Program-made: the position numbers and the translations under genes
The notes under the pieces: model-generated
What the model was told of the DNA's origin: nothing
Seen by the model: only the letters and a program-made list of their open reading frames with translations
The model's database searches: none
In this document: piece by piece, positions 1 to 8,310 of the stretch
Layout: each line of letters begins with the position of its first letter
Numbering within the stretch: the stretch's first letter is position 1
Assembly (NCBI GenBank): GCA_902799745.1
Contig: CADCBQ010000034.1
Span: 1-33,259, forward strand
Length of the DNA: 33,259 nucleotides
Direction of reading: 5' to 3'
DNA from: Fibrobacter succinogenes
Lineage (GTDB): Bacteria; Fibrobacterota; Fibrobacteria; Fibrobacterales; Fibrobacteraceae

Positions 1-644
1 TTAATCATCGTGTCTTCGGACACTTCGTAGGCACCGCCTTCCACCATGCAGACGGAATCTTCGGTACCGGCGACCACCAGGTCCAGATCGGCGCAGGCCA
101 TCTGTTCGTAGGTGGGCATCACGATGTTCTGACCATCGACCACGGCCACGCGTACGGCGGCAACCTGCTGTTCGAAGGGCAGTTCAGAAAGACCGATAGA
201 GAGGGATGCTGCAGACACGCCGAGCACATCGGGTGCGAACTTGCGGTCAGCAGAAAGAACCTGCACAATCACCTGGACTTCGCGCGTGAAGTTCTCGGGG
301 AACATCGGGCGAATCGGGCGGTCAATGATACGGGCAGAAAGAGTTTCTTCGTCAGAGGGACGTCCGGCTTCACGCTTGCTGTAGCCACCCGGGAGGCGAC
401 CAGCGGCGTAGGCCTTTTCGCGATATTCGACGGTCAGCGGGAAGAAGTCCCCTTCCTTTTCTTCGCCGTAGCAGACAGTAGAGAGCACGAATGCATCGCC
501 CATCTTGGCGACTGCAGCACCGCGTGCCTGCTTGGCAATACGGCCCGTTTCAAACGTGATCACACGGCCGTCGGGGAGCGTAACAGACACTTCCTTCGGG
601 TCGAGCATCTTGCCGTATTTTTGATGGTATGCGTCAATAGACAT
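1..644 (-). CDS. pnp: Polyribonucleotide nucleotidyltransferase (PNPase), 5' part only
   Basis: The first 214 codons are visible and the gene runs off the left edge. PNPase is a phosphorolytic 3'-5' exoribonuclease of the RNA degradosome. The reading shows the hallmarks of the first RNase PH domain: FFPLTVEYREK at about residues 63-73, then GRLPGGYSKREAGRPS and the IDRPIRPMFP block. The ATG at 644 is chosen because GGAG lies 6-7 bases upstream in the short gap after rpsO. rpsO-pnp is a conserved gene order, and the 21-base spacing indicates one transcript. Catalytic residues of the second RNase PH domain and the KH and S1 domains lie outside the window. No stop codon interrupts the visible part. 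Confidence 0.97.
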   Translation of the reverse strand, partial: MSIDAYHQKYGKMLDPKEVSVTLPDGRVITFETGRIAKQARGAAVAKMGDAFVLSTVCYGEEKEGDFFPLTVEYREKAYAAGRLPGGYSKREAGRPSDEETLSARIIDRPIRPMFPENFTREVQVIVQVLSADRKFAPDVLGVSAASLSIGLSELPFEQQVAAVRVAVVDGQNIVMPTYEQMACADLDLVVAGTEDSVCMVEGGAYEVSEDTMI

Positions 645-665
645 AAATTTCTCCAGTCTGAAGAA

Positions 666-938
666 TTAGCCGCGCAGACCGAGTTCCTTGATCAAGGCAC
701 GCTGGGCGATAATGTCCTTTTCGCCGTAGTACTTGAGGAGGTTCTTGCGCTTAGAAACCATCATGGACAGACCGCGCAGGGAGTGGAAGTCCTTCTTGTG
801 GGTCTTTGCATGTTCGGTGAGGTTCTTGATCTTCTCGGTGAGGAGAGCGATCTGAACGCGGACGTTACCGGTGTCCTTTTCGTTTGCTCCGAACTTAGCG
901 GTGATTTCTGCAGCCTTTTCTTTAGTGATAGTAGCCAT
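666..938 (-). CDS. rpsO: 30S ribosomal protein S15
   Basis: A 90-residue protein, the normal length for S15, which binds 16S rRNA in the platform of the small subunit. The family signature is clear: GNVRVQIALLTEKIKNLTEH, then HSLRGLSMMVSKRKNLLKY near residues 52-70. An in-frame ATG at 947 would give a three-residue longer protein, but the AAAGGA Shine-Dalgarno abuts it directly. The same AAAGGA is 9 bases from the ATG at 938, so 938 is the better start. pnp follows 21 bases downstream on the same strand. The upstream leader of roughly 120 bases could host the autoregulation known for S15 in other bacteria, but no specific structure was identified. Confidence 0.98.
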   Translation of the reverse strand: MATITKEKAAEITAKFGANEKDTGNVRVQIALLTEKIKNLTEHAKTHKKDFHSLRGLSMMVSKRKNLLKYYGEKDIIAQRALIKELGLRG

Positions 939-1064
939 TATAGCCATTCCTTTTTTTGTGTTTGTTGTTTCATTACATGTTTTTGTCCGAGTTTCTCTGC
1001 TCTTGCACCAGTGGAATTGGCGAATCTGGTCACAGGACCCAGGCAAAAATGCAATTTGCGGGTA

Positions 1065-1070
1065 TATATA
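1065..1070 (-). promoter_or_regulatory. Possible -10 box of the rpsO-pnp operon
   Basis: TATATA on the minus strand within an otherwise G/C-containing stretch. It would give an rpsO leader of about 120 bases. No convincing -35 hexamer is seen, so the assignment rests on the -10 alone. Confidence 0.35.
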
Positions 1071-1077
1071 GAAAAAA

Positions 1078-1105
1078 GACGAAAGACGAGAGACGTGTGA
1101 CGAGA
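1078..1105 (+). repeat. Four tandem 7-bp units, GACGARA type
   Basis: Units GACGAAA, GACGAGA, GACGTGT and GACGAGA follow each other without a gap in the spacer between the divergent rpsO and nucleotidyltransferase genes. The surrounding 100 bases (1071-1171) are almost purely purine on the plus strand. Two other 7-bp GAC-phased repeats occur in the window (9079-9092 and 30209-30236). Confidence 0.7.
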
Positions 1106-1171
1106 GAAAAAAGAGTGAAAAACGGTGGAAAAAGTGGCAAAAACGGGAAAAATAGAGAGAAAAAGGCGAAA

Positions 1172-2326
1172 ATGAGGGGTATTTTTCTAATTTGCGTTCC
1201 GATGGATAGGTGCAGAGACGCTTTTTATGGGCTTTTACGGATGGCAATCGACAAGGAATGCCGTTCCAGCTTTTTTCCATATACATTGAATGCAGACGAA
1301 TGGATCGCCCTCCATGCGGAATGCCTAAAGCAGTTGATCACAGGAATCGCCTATAGGGCTATCAGCCACCTGCCCAAGGATCAGCGCCCGCCCATGGACC
1401 TTATATTCCAATGGGCAAGCGAAGCCGAAACCATCAAGGGGCATAACAAGCTTCTGAACGCCGAAACGGCAAGGATCACAGAACTATTCAAGGGACACGG
1501 CAAGGCGACAGCCGTTCTCAAGGGACCGGCAAACGCAAGGCTCTACCCCGACCCCGGCATGCGCCAAGCTGGCGATATCGACTTGTGGGTTGAAGGGGGC
1601 AAAGAAAGCCTCGTAGAACTCATCACGACCCTAGGCTTCGAATTTAACGAAGAAGACCTGCGCCCGACGCACCATATACATACAAACTCCCCCACCTCGC
1701 CGGGAGTTGCGATCGAGTTTCACTTTAAGCCCTCTTCGGGGAACAAAAATCCGTTTACAAACGCCCGCTTGCAAAAATACTTGAGCGCAGAAATCCAAAA
1801 GACAGAGCTCACCGCCGAAGGTTTTTACGTACCCTCGATCAAGTTCGCATTGGTCATGCAACTTGCGCATGTTCAAAGTCATTTCCTAGGGTCTGGAGTC
1901 GGGTTTAAGCAGATTGTCGACTATTATATGTTGTTGCAACTCGCATCCGAATCGGATTTGCGCGAAGTATCTGCCATGCTCCGGAAATTTGGATTGAAGC
2001 ATGCCGCCGCAGCGCTGACATGGTTATTGGTGCAGGTGTTCGAACTTGAAAGTTCCAAGTGGCTATGCAAGCCGGACCGTCGCCGCGGAAAACTCTTGCT
2101 TGCCGAAGTCTTTGACGGCGGAAACTTCGGCTTCAGTAGCAGTAGGGAAAATCCCGACAGCACCTTCGTGGCACACTGGTTCAAGAGAAGAATCCACGCT
2201 CTCAAACTGCTCTGGTTTGCTCCAGCCGAAACATTATGGTACGAATGCGATTATTGGAAAACCTTTCTAAAATCGATTCCGATTCGTATTCGACTGCGTA
2301 AAGTTTCCCTTTGGCACGAAGTATAG
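1172..2326 (+). CDS. Nucleotidyltransferase-fold family protein (NTP_transf_5-like)
   Basis: A 384-residue protein matching the pattern of the 'uncharacterised nucleotidyltransferase' family (Pfam NTP_transf_5), often seen near polysaccharide loci. The key block is VLKGPANARLYPDP followed by QAGDIDLWV, with the metal-binding type Asp pair at D135 and D137. A later EFHFKPSS strand also fits the family. Substrate is unknown. The frame is open further upstream to 956, but that part overlaps the rpsO leader and reads as low-complexity Lys/Arg. The ATG at 1172 follows AAAAAGGCGAAA, a weak ribosome site. ATGs at 1202 and 1241 are alternatives. The gene stands alone, and thiH begins about 20 bases after it, so the two may be co-transcribed in part. 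Confidence 0.75.
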   Translation: MRGIFLICVPMDRCRDAFYGLLRMAIDKECRSSFFPYTLNADEWIALHAECLKQLITGIAYRAISHLPKDQRPPMDLIFQWASEAETIKGHNKLLNAETARITELFKGHGKATAVLKGPANARLYPDPGMRQAGDIDLWVEGGKESLVELITTLGFEFNEEDLRPTHHIHTNSPTSPGVAIEFHFKPSSGNKNPFTNARLQKYLSAEIQKTELTAEGFYVPSIKFALVMQLAHVQSHFLGSGVGFKQIVDYYMLLQLASESDLREVSAMLRKFGLKHAAAALTWLLVQVFELESSKWLCKPDRRRGKLLLAEVFDGGNFGFSSSRENPDSTFVAHWFKRRIHALKLLWFAPAETLWYECDYWKTFLKSIPIRIRLRKVSLWHEV

Positions 2327-2337
2327 ATTGCTATATT
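2311..2337 (+). promoter_or_regulatory. Candidate promoter for thiH, overlapping the upstream gene's 3' end
   Basis: TTGGCA (2311-2316), 15 bases, then TATATT (2332-2337). Transcription would start near 2344, two bases before the in-frame GTG at 2346. The spacer is shorter than the ideal 17. Confidence 0.4.
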
Positions 2338-2345
2338 TTTCGGCC

Positions 2346-3605
2346 GTGGAAAGAAAAGACAATAATTACCTGTTTGATTCTGGAAATCTTTCGGAAGGCG
2401 CTCTCGCCAAGAAGCACCGTCTCGAAAACGACCCTTCGTCTCGTACGAACATCATGGATTACCTGCCCGGCATGGAAGTCATCCAGTCGGACATCGCCGA
2501 AAAAGTTCTTTCGGAATCCGAAAACTACGATTATACCAAGTATACCGGCAAAGATGTAAAGCGCGCCCTCGAACACGAACGCTGCACCTTGGAAGATTTT
2601 AAGGCACTCCTCTCCCCCGCCGCGGCCCCGTATCTGGAACAGATGGCTGCCAAGGCAAAGATCGAGACGAGCAAGCACTTCGGCAACAACGTCTACTTCT
2701 TTACGCCGCTCTATATTGCAAACTACTGCGAAAACTACTGCGTCTACTGCGGATTCAACTGCTACAACCACATCAAGCGCATGCAGCTGACCATGGAGCA
2801 GATCGAGCACGAGATGAAGGTCATCGCCGACAGCGGCATGGAAGAGATCCTGATTCTCACCGGCGAAAGCCGCGCAAAAAGCAGCGTGGAATATATCGGC
2901 GAAGCATGCAAGCTCGCCCGCAAGTACTTCCGCATGGTAGGCATCGAAGTCTACCCGGTGAACACCGACGAATACCGCTACCTGCACGAATGCGGCGTCG
3001 ACTATGTAACGGTTTTCCAGGAAACCTACGACAAGGTGCGCTTCGAGCAGCTTCACCTGATGGGTCACAAGCGCGTGTACCCGTACCGTTTCGATTCACA
3101 GGAACGCGCCCTGATGGCAGGCATGCGCGGCGTGGCATTCTCCGCTCTCCTCGGACTTTCGGACTTCCGCCGCGACGCACTCGCATCGGCCCTCCACGTG
3201 TACTTCTTGCAAAAGAAGTATCCGCATGCCGAAATGAGCCTCAGCTGCCCGCGACTCCGCCCCATCATCAACAACGACAAGATCGACCCGCTGGATGTTC
3301 ACGAAAAGGAACTCTGCCAGGTACTCTGCGCCTACCGCATATTCCTCCCGTATGTGGGCATCACCGTTTCGAGCCGCGAAAGCAAGGAATTCCGCAACGG
3401 TATCGTGAAAATTGCCGCGACGAAAGTTTCTGCAGGCGTATCGACCGGCATTGGCGACCACGAAAGCAAGTACAGCGGTCACGACGACGGCGAAGGTGGC
3501 GACGAGCAGTTCGAAATCAACGATGGCAGAAGCTTTAACGCCATGTACAGCGACATTTCGGGCGAAGGCCTGCAGCCTGTATTGAACGATTACCTTTACG
3601 TGTAA
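2346..3605 (+). CDS. thiH: 2-iminoacetate synthase ThiH (tyrosine lyase, radical SAM)
   Basis: About 419 residues. ThiH cleaves tyrosine to dehydroglycine (2-iminoacetate) and p-cresol for the thiazole half of thiamine. The radical-SAM CX3CX2C cluster motif is intact at C128, C132 and C135 (IANYCENYCVYCGFNC). The ThiH C-terminal blocks LPYVGITVSSRESKEFRNG, KVSAGVSTGIG and DEQFEI are present; these and the length argue against HydG or CofH. The start is uncertain: TTG 2328, GTG 2346 and ATG 2454 are in frame. GTG 2346 sits 8 bases after a TATATT box, as for other genes here, and the codons from 2346 to 2454 look coding. thiG, thiF and thiS are not nearby, so this is an isolated thiH. The 3' end converges with the acyl-CoA synthetase gene, 12 bases away. 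Confidence 0.9.
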   Translation: MERKDNNYLFDSGNLSEGALAKKHRLENDPSSRTNIMDYLPGMEVIQSDIAEKVLSESENYDYTKYTGKDVKRALEHERCTLEDFKALLSPAAAPYLEQMAAKAKIETSKHFGNNVYFFTPLYIANYCENYCVYCGFNCYNHIKRMQLTMEQIEHEMKVIADSGMEEILILTGESRAKSSVEYIGEACKLARKYFRMVGIEVYPVNTDEYRYLHECGVDYVTVFQETYDKVRFEQLHLMGHKRVYPYRFDSQERALMAGMRGVAFSALLGLSDFRRDALASALHVYFLQKKYPHAEMSLSCPRLRPIINNDKIDPLDVHEKELCQVLCAYRIFLPYVGITVSSRESKEFRNGIVKIAATKVSAGVSTGIGDHESKYSGHDDGEGGDEQFEINDGRSFNAMYSDISGEGLQPVLNDYLYV

Positions 3606-3610
3606 TCAAC

Positions 3611-3632
3611 GATTTGTCTAATTAGACGAATC
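3611..3632. repeat. Near-perfect 22-bp palindrome at convergent gene ends
   Basis: The centre GTCTAATTAGAC (3616-3627) is a perfect palindrome. Flanking GATTT/GAATC extends it to 22 bp with a single G-U-type mismatch. It spans the stop codon of the acyl-CoA synthetase gene and the gap to thiH. No T-run follows, so it is not a classic intrinsic terminator. Confidence 0.6.
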
Positions 3633-5402
3633 CTCGTACATCTTTTCGATTTCTTCGGCGTACCGCGCTTCGGCAACGGTGCGCCGGATTTTTAAGGTGG
3701 GCGTGAGCAAGCCCGATTCAACGGTGAGTTCGTCACCGATAAGCGTCCACTTGCGGATCTGTTCCCAGTGATTCAATTTGCTGTTCACGCGTTCGATATG
3801 GCGGTTGATCGATTCGCGGATACGCTTGGACTTTAGAGCCTTCTCGACGCTGAAATCGCGGCCGGTCCGCTGCAAAAATCTTTTCGCATTCACCGGGTTC
3901 AAGAAGACGAGCGCCGAGGCGAACTTGCGGTCGTTTGCGATGACGAGCGCCTGTTCCACCAGGACATGGCGACCAAGTTCCAGTTCAATCGGATTCGGGC
4001 TCACGTACTTGCCGGTACTAGTCTTCAAGAGTTCCTTGAGGCGGCCCGTCAGGTACAGGTAACCGTCGCGGTCAAAGTAGCCCTGGTCGCCTGTTTTAAA
4101 GAAGCCGTCTTCGGTAAAGATGTCGCTGTTCAGATCGGGCCTGTTGCGGTATCCCTTGAACACGCTTTCGCCCTTGACCAGCACTTCGCTGTGTTCGCCA
4201 ATTTTCACCTGCAGGTGCGTAAGCGGGAGTCCGACGCTTCCGGGTCGCGCAGAACCCGGCTTGTTCACGCTCACCACCGGCGAGCATTCCGTAAGCCCGT
4301 AGCCTTCAACGACGTTGATACCCACATTCAAAAGGAACCTGCAAATGGACTTGTTCAAGGCACCACCGCCCGAAATCACCAGGCGGAAACTTCCGCCCAA
4401 GGCTTCGCGCAATTTGCGGAAAACAAGCCTGTCGTATATCTTTGCGAGTAGGCTCCTCTTTTCGAGCGGATTATGCCTTTTGGCGTACGAAATCGCATGC
4501 ACAAAGAACCATTTCTGGAACCCGTGCATTTTTTCGCCTGCAACCGTCATGCTTTCGAACAGGCGTTCAAGAATTCGCGGCACCACCGTCATGACCGTCG
4601 GGTGGATTTCCTGAATAATTTCAGCCGTATGCCGCGGCGAATCTGCAAAGTAAATCTTGATGCCACACAGGGTGTAAAAGTAGACCGACATACGCTCGAA
4701 GGCATGCGCCACCGGCAATATGACCAGGCTGCAATCCGATTCACGCTTCACGCGCAAAAAGTCGCGCTTGATCACCTGAATCTGCGAAAGCATGTTTCGG
4801 TGCGTGAGTTCCACGCCCTTCGGAACGCCGGTAGAGCCGCTCGTATAGAGAATTGAGAAAACGTCGTCGGGGTTCAGGGAATGCATCTGCTGGTTCAGCC
4901 ATAGCGAAGATTCGGGCTTTCGCGAGAGCACCTCGCCTTCTTTTACGAGATCTTCCCAGTACACGCCGTTCGGCGGCAGTTCCGAACGCTTGTCAATGCA
5001 GATCACGACCTTGAATCGGGGCATGAGCGCACAGATTGCCGGCGAAAGGTCCGAAAGCCTGTTCAGCACCAGCACCTGCACCGAGGCGTCATCGCACTGG
5101 TAGCTGAAGTTTTCAGCAGAAATGTTCGGAAAAAGCGGAACAACGATTGCCTGGTTCAGCTGGGTCGCCACGTCGGCCATGATCCATTCAGGGCTGCTAT
5201 CGGCCACGATACCGATACTTTTACCCGCCACAAGGCCACGATCCTTAAAGGCCAGCGCCAGATATTGAGTTTCGCGCCTTAAGCGACGCCCCGTAAAAAG
5301 AATCCACTTACCCTGTTTACGATGGGACCACCCTGCGAAGTTCTCACGATCGCAGTTAGCAAAAAACACATGCGCAAGCGATGTATATTGCAACGGTTCC
5401 AT
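3618..5402 (-). CDS. Long-chain acyl-CoA synthetase, AMP-forming (FadD/FAA1-like)
   Basis: 594 residues, typical for the family, which activates fatty acids to acyl-AMP and then acyl-CoA. Visible motifs are the P-loop ILYTSGSTGVPKGVELTHRN at about 183-202, GYGLTECSP near 364-372 (adenine and Mg binding), and FFKTGDQGYFDRDGYLYLTGR with the RLKELLKTSTGKYVSP hinge and Lys region. Two starts are possible. The ATG at 5426 lies directly after a TATTTT box, while the ATG at 5402 has an AGGG Shine-Dalgarno 8 bases upstream and about 18 bases of leader from the same box, so 5402 is preferred. The gene is divergent from sstT and convergent with thiH. Substrate chain length cannot be read from sequence. 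Confidence 0.93.
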   Translation of the reverse strand: MEPLQYTSLAHVFFANCDRENFAGWSHRKQGKWILFTGRRLRRETQYLALAFKDRGLVAGKSIGIVADSSPEWIMADVATQLNQAIVVPLFPNISAENFSYQCDDASVQVLVLNRLSDLSPAICALMPRFKVVICIDKRSELPPNGVYWEDLVKEGEVLSRKPESSLWLNQQMHSLNPDDVFSILYTSGSTGVPKGVELTHRNMLSQIQVIKRDFLRVKRESDCSLVILPVAHAFERMSVYFYTLCGIKIYFADSPRHTAEIIQEIHPTVMTVVPRILERLFESMTVAGEKMHGFQKWFFVHAISYAKRHNPLEKRSLLAKIYDRLVFRKLREALGGSFRLVISGGGALNKSICRFLLNVGINVVEGYGLTECSPVVSVNKPGSARPGSVGLPLTHLQVKIGEHSEVLVKGESVFKGYRNRPDLNSDIFTEDGFFKTGDQGYFDRDGYLYLTGRLKELLKTSTGKYVSPNPIELELGRHVLVEQALVIANDRKFASALVFLNPVNAKRFLQRTGRDFSVEKALKSKRIRESINRHIERVNSKLNHWEQIRKWTLIGDELTVESGLLTPTLKIRRTVAEARYAEEIEKMYEDSSN

Positions 5403-5427
5403 ACAAAACGCCCTCTCCCTTGCCATT

Positions 5428-5433
5428 AAAATA
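5428..5433 (-). promoter_or_regulatory. Candidate -10 box for the acyl-CoA synthetase gene
   Basis: TATTTT on the minus strand. A start point about 7 bases downstream would fall after the ATG at 5426, supporting translation from 5402. No clear -35 was found. Confidence 0.35.
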
Positions 5434-5488
5434 CATTTATTAGGCCTAAAATTTCTGTTTATTTTATCACAAGTTCACTTTTTTTCTT

Positions 5489-5494
5489 TATATT
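5489..5494 (+). promoter_or_regulatory. Candidate -10 box for sstT
   Basis: TATATT in a T-rich stretch about 45 bases before the start codon, inside the divergent spacer shared with the acyl-CoA synthetase gene. The -35 is not obvious. Confidence 0.4.
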
Positions 5495-5539
5495 TTATTC
5501 AGAAGGGGTTGTTTATCGGATTGAATCAAAGGAATGAGT

Positions 5540-6781
5540 ATGTTCAAAAAGATTCTGGATAAATACAACGGCATTAAGCTAAACTACCGTATCGCCGTCG
5601 CCATCGTGATCGGCACGCTTCTTGGAATTTTCTTACCCGGCCAGAAATGGATTGGTGAACTCGGCGTCTTGTTTGTGGGCGCCATGAAGGGCATCGCCCC
5701 GATTCTTGTGTTTGTCTTGATCGTGAACTCGCTTTCTACAGGCAAGACCTCGCTTGACAAGCGCTTCGGAAAAGCCTTCGGCTATTACATGGTCAGCACC
5801 GTCTTGGCAGCGCTTGTTGCAGTCACGGCAAGCTTCCTGTTCCCGCAAAACCTGCAACTCGCCCAAGAAGCAACCACCAGCGCCGTATTGCCCAAGGGTA
5901 TCGGCGAAATCCTGAACAACTTGCTCGTTCGCGCGGTTTCGAACCCGTTCGAAGCCATAACCGAAGCAAACTACATCGGTATCCTTGTCTGGGCCATCAT
6001 TTTCGGTTTTGCAATCAAGATCCACGCGAGCGAATCCACCAAGACGCTTTTGCAAGATGTCACCAAGTCCGTGACAGCCATTGTCCACTGGCTCATCAAC
6101 CTCGCCCCGTTCGGTATTCTCGGCTTGATCCATTCGGCTATCGCCACCAACGGTATCGGCATCTTCAAGACCTACGGCATGCTGGTTGCAGTCCTTGCGG
6201 GCGCCATGTTCTTCATGACTTTCGTTGTCGCCCCGATGATCGTAAGCTTCGCCATCAAGCGCGACCCGTACCCGCTCGTCATCTTCTGCCTCAAGCAGAG
6301 CGCCATTACCGCCCTCTTTACCAGGAGCTCGGCCGCGAACATTCCCGTGAACATGGATGCCTGCGAAAAGCTCAAGCTTGACCGCGAATTCTATTCCGTG
6401 TCAATTCCGCTGGGTGCTACCATCAACATGAACGGTGCTGCCATCACGATTGCGATCATGACCTTGGCCGCCGCCCATACGCTAGGCATTTCGGTGAGCT
6501 TCCCGACGGCCCTGATGCTTTGCATTATCGCAAGTATCGGCGCATGCGGTGCAAGCGGTATCGCAGGCGGTTCGCTATTCCTGATTCCCATGGCATGCTC
6601 GTTCCTCGGCATTTCGAACGATGTCGCCATGCAGGTCGTCGGTGTCGGCTTTATCATTGGCGCCGTACAGGATAGCCTTGAAACCGCCCTCAACTCCTCG
6701 ACCGACGTGATGTACACCGCAGCCGCCGAATACAGCGGCTGGGTTGCCGAGGGCAAGCACCTGCCCCGTAGATTCAAGTAA
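5540..6781 (+). CDS. sstT: Na+/serine-threonine symporter SstT (DAACS family)
   Basis: 413 residues, the usual SstT length. It is an inner-membrane transporter importing Ser/Thr with Na+. Diagnostic stretches are KGIAPILVFVLIVNSL near residue 50, FTRSSAANIPVNM near 260, and SIPLGATINMNGAAITIAIM near 290, followed by GACGASGIAGGS and the final QDSLETALNSSTDVM. Multiple hydrophobic helices and a re-entrant-loop Ser-rich motif fit the family. Two ATGs compete: AAAGGA abuts the ATG at 5534 but is 6 bases from the ATG at 5540, so the latter is chosen. A TATATT box at 5489-5494 would give a leader of about 38 bases. Confidence 0.95.
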   Translation: MFKKILDKYNGIKLNYRIAVAIVIGTLLGIFLPGQKWIGELGVLFVGAMKGIAPILVFVLIVNSLSTGKTSLDKRFGKAFGYYMVSTVLAALVAVTASFLFPQNLQLAQEATTSAVLPKGIGEILNNLLVRAVSNPFEAITEANYIGILVWAIIFGFAIKIHASESTKTLLQDVTKSVTAIVHWLINLAPFGILGLIHSAIATNGIGIFKTYGMLVAVLAGAMFFMTFVVAPMIVSFAIKRDPYPLVIFCLKQSAITALFTRSSAANIPVNMDACEKLKLDREFYSVSIPLGATINMNGAAITIAIMTLAAAHTLGISVSFPTALMLCIIASIGACGASGIAGGSLFLIPMACSFLGISNDVAMQVVGVGFIIGAVQDSLETALNSSTDVMYTAAAEYSGWVAEGKHLPRRFK

Positions 6782-6784
6782 AAG

Positions 6785-6801
6785 TATTCCACATTGGAGT
6801 A
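6785..6801 (+). terminator. Weak hairpin after sstT
   Basis: TATTCCA, loop CAT, TGGAGTA (one G-U pair), followed by TGTTTT. The stem is A/T-rich and the T-run is short, so termination here is doubtful. Confidence 0.25.
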
Positions 6802-6877
6802 ATGTTTTCAAAAAAAAGTGGGGAGCATTTTTTCTTTTTTAGAAAATTATGTTATTTTCTGAGAAATAGAGAACATT

Positions 6878-8272
6878 ATGGCTGCATACAAAAAACCGAT
6901 TCATAGAAGTCTTATCTTGGGAAGCGCACTGTTCATTACGTTCATGTGCTTTCTTCTTTCTGTGCAGTCATACCTTACTTTTTCAAAATCACTCTACAAG
7001 CGCTACGACGATCGCCTCGACAACATTCTGAATTACGTCCATTCCCAAATGGATGCGGACGACCTGTACAATTGCGTACAGACCGGAGTGACCTCGGAAA
7101 AATACGCCCAGTTGCAACAGATGTTGAACGGCATGGTCGACGAGTTCGAGCTGTTCTACCTGTACACCGTGTTCACCAGGGACACGTTAATGATCAACGT
7201 GATTTCTGCCACCAGCCAGGCCGAACGCGACCGCGGTGAAACGGACATGCCGCTTCTGGATTCTTCGGAAGCATACCCCTACGAAGAAATTCAGAAATAC
7301 AACCGAGTCATGGAAGGTTCCGAAATCGCCTATTTTGAAGAAGATTCGGAATGGGGTGCCGCCTATACGGCTTGCAAGCCGCTAGCCAATTCCAAAGGAA
7401 AGACATTCGCCCTTATTTGCGCCGACATTTCGATTGTAGAACTTCATAAGACCGTAAATTCTTACGTTCTGTACAATGTGATCCTCACCCTTATCCTGGG
7501 CATTCTCTTCGGCATCATCCTTATCGTGTGGCTCCGTCATAATGTGACCGGCCCGATTCTCGCCCTCGAAAGATGCGCACGCCAGTTCGCCGAAAAGAGC
7601 CGTGGTAAAAAGGATCCCGAAGAACTCGTCTTTGAAGCCCCCTCGATCAACACCGACAACGAAGTCGAATCGCTCTCCAAAGCCATTACGCAGATGTCTA
7701 ACGACATGAAGGCCTACGTCGAAGATATTCTGGAAGCCGAACAGACCGTGAAGACCGCCCAAGAAGAAGCGGCGAACATGACCATGCTCGCCTACAAGGA
7801 CGCACTGACCCACGTAGGCAGCAAGATCGCTTACGACAACGCGACAAGGCAACTCGACAAAGACGTTGCAAACAGGGACATTACGGAATTCGGCGTCGTC
7901 ATGATCGACTTGAACGACCTCAAGACAATCAACGACAGCTACGGTCACGCAAACGGCAACACCTACATCGCAGGCGCCTGCCACATCGTATGTACTATCT
8001 TCAGGCACTCCCCCGTGTTCCGTATCGGCGGCGACGAATTCGTCGTGATTCTCAAGAACATCGATTACGAAAAGCGCCACGAGCTCGTCGAAGAAGCGAA
8101 CCAGAAGTTCTACGAAACCGAACATGACAACGCAAGAGAACCGTGGGAACGCTACTCGATTGCAATCGGCCTTGCCGAATATAAGTCTGGCCAAACCATT
8201 GAATCCGTATTCAAGCGCGCCGACGAAGAAATGTATCAGAACAAGCTGAAGATGAAGAAAGCCAGAACTTAG
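6878..8272 (+). CDS. Membrane-bound diguanylate cyclase (GGDEF)
   Basis: 464 residues. The order is: N-terminal membrane helix (about 14-35), periplasmic sensor-like region (about 36-195), second membrane helix (about 197-217), HAMP-like linker to about 285, then a GGDEF domain. The active-site loop RIGGDEF is intact, with GGDEF at residues 384-388, and MIDLNDLKTINDSYGHANG upstream carries the metal and guanine-binding residues. It should therefore make cyclic di-GMP. The inhibitory RxxD site normally nine residues before the loop is absent (F375, S378), suggesting no classic product inhibition. The start is the ATG at 6878, with AGAGAA upstream and a TATTTT box 19 bases before it. The ligand is unknown. 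Confidence 0.93.
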   Translation: MAAYKKPIHRSLILGSALFITFMCFLLSVQSYLTFSKSLYKRYDDRLDNILNYVHSQMDADDLYNCVQTGVTSEKYAQLQQMLNGMVDEFELFYLYTVFTRDTLMINVISATSQAERDRGETDMPLLDSSEAYPYEEIQKYNRVMEGSEIAYFEEDSEWGAAYTACKPLANSKGKTFALICADISIVELHKTVNSYVLYNVILTLILGILFGIILIVWLRHNVTGPILALERCARQFAEKSRGKKDPEELVFEAPSINTDNEVESLSKAITQMSNDMKAYVEDILEAEQTVKTAQEEAANMTMLAYKDALTHVGSKIAYDNATRQLDKDVANRDITEFGVVMIDLNDLKTINDSYGHANGNTYIAGACHIVCTIFRHSPVFRIGGDEFVVILKNIDYEKRHELVEEANQKFYETEHDNAREPWERYSIAIGLAEYKSGQTIESVFKRADEEMYQNKLKMKKART

Positions 8273-8296
8273 ATCCTGCGAGTCAGTTCTAATTTC

Positions 8297-8302
8297 TATC
8301 TT
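8297..8302 (+). promoter_or_regulatory. Candidate -10 box, near-leaderless start of the 8311 gene
   Basis: TATCTT ends 8 bases before the ATG at 8311. No Shine-Dalgarno lies between the box and the ATG. The -35 is not recognisable. Same geometry as the boxes at 2332, 9141, 19618 and 21448. Confidence 0.4.
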
Positions 8303-8310
8303 TCGTCGCG

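Noticed and set aside
2346..3605. HydG or CofH/MqnC instead of ThiH
   Set aside because: The C-terminal blocks and length match ThiH, HydG's C-terminal CX2C site is missing, and no hydrogenase genes are near.
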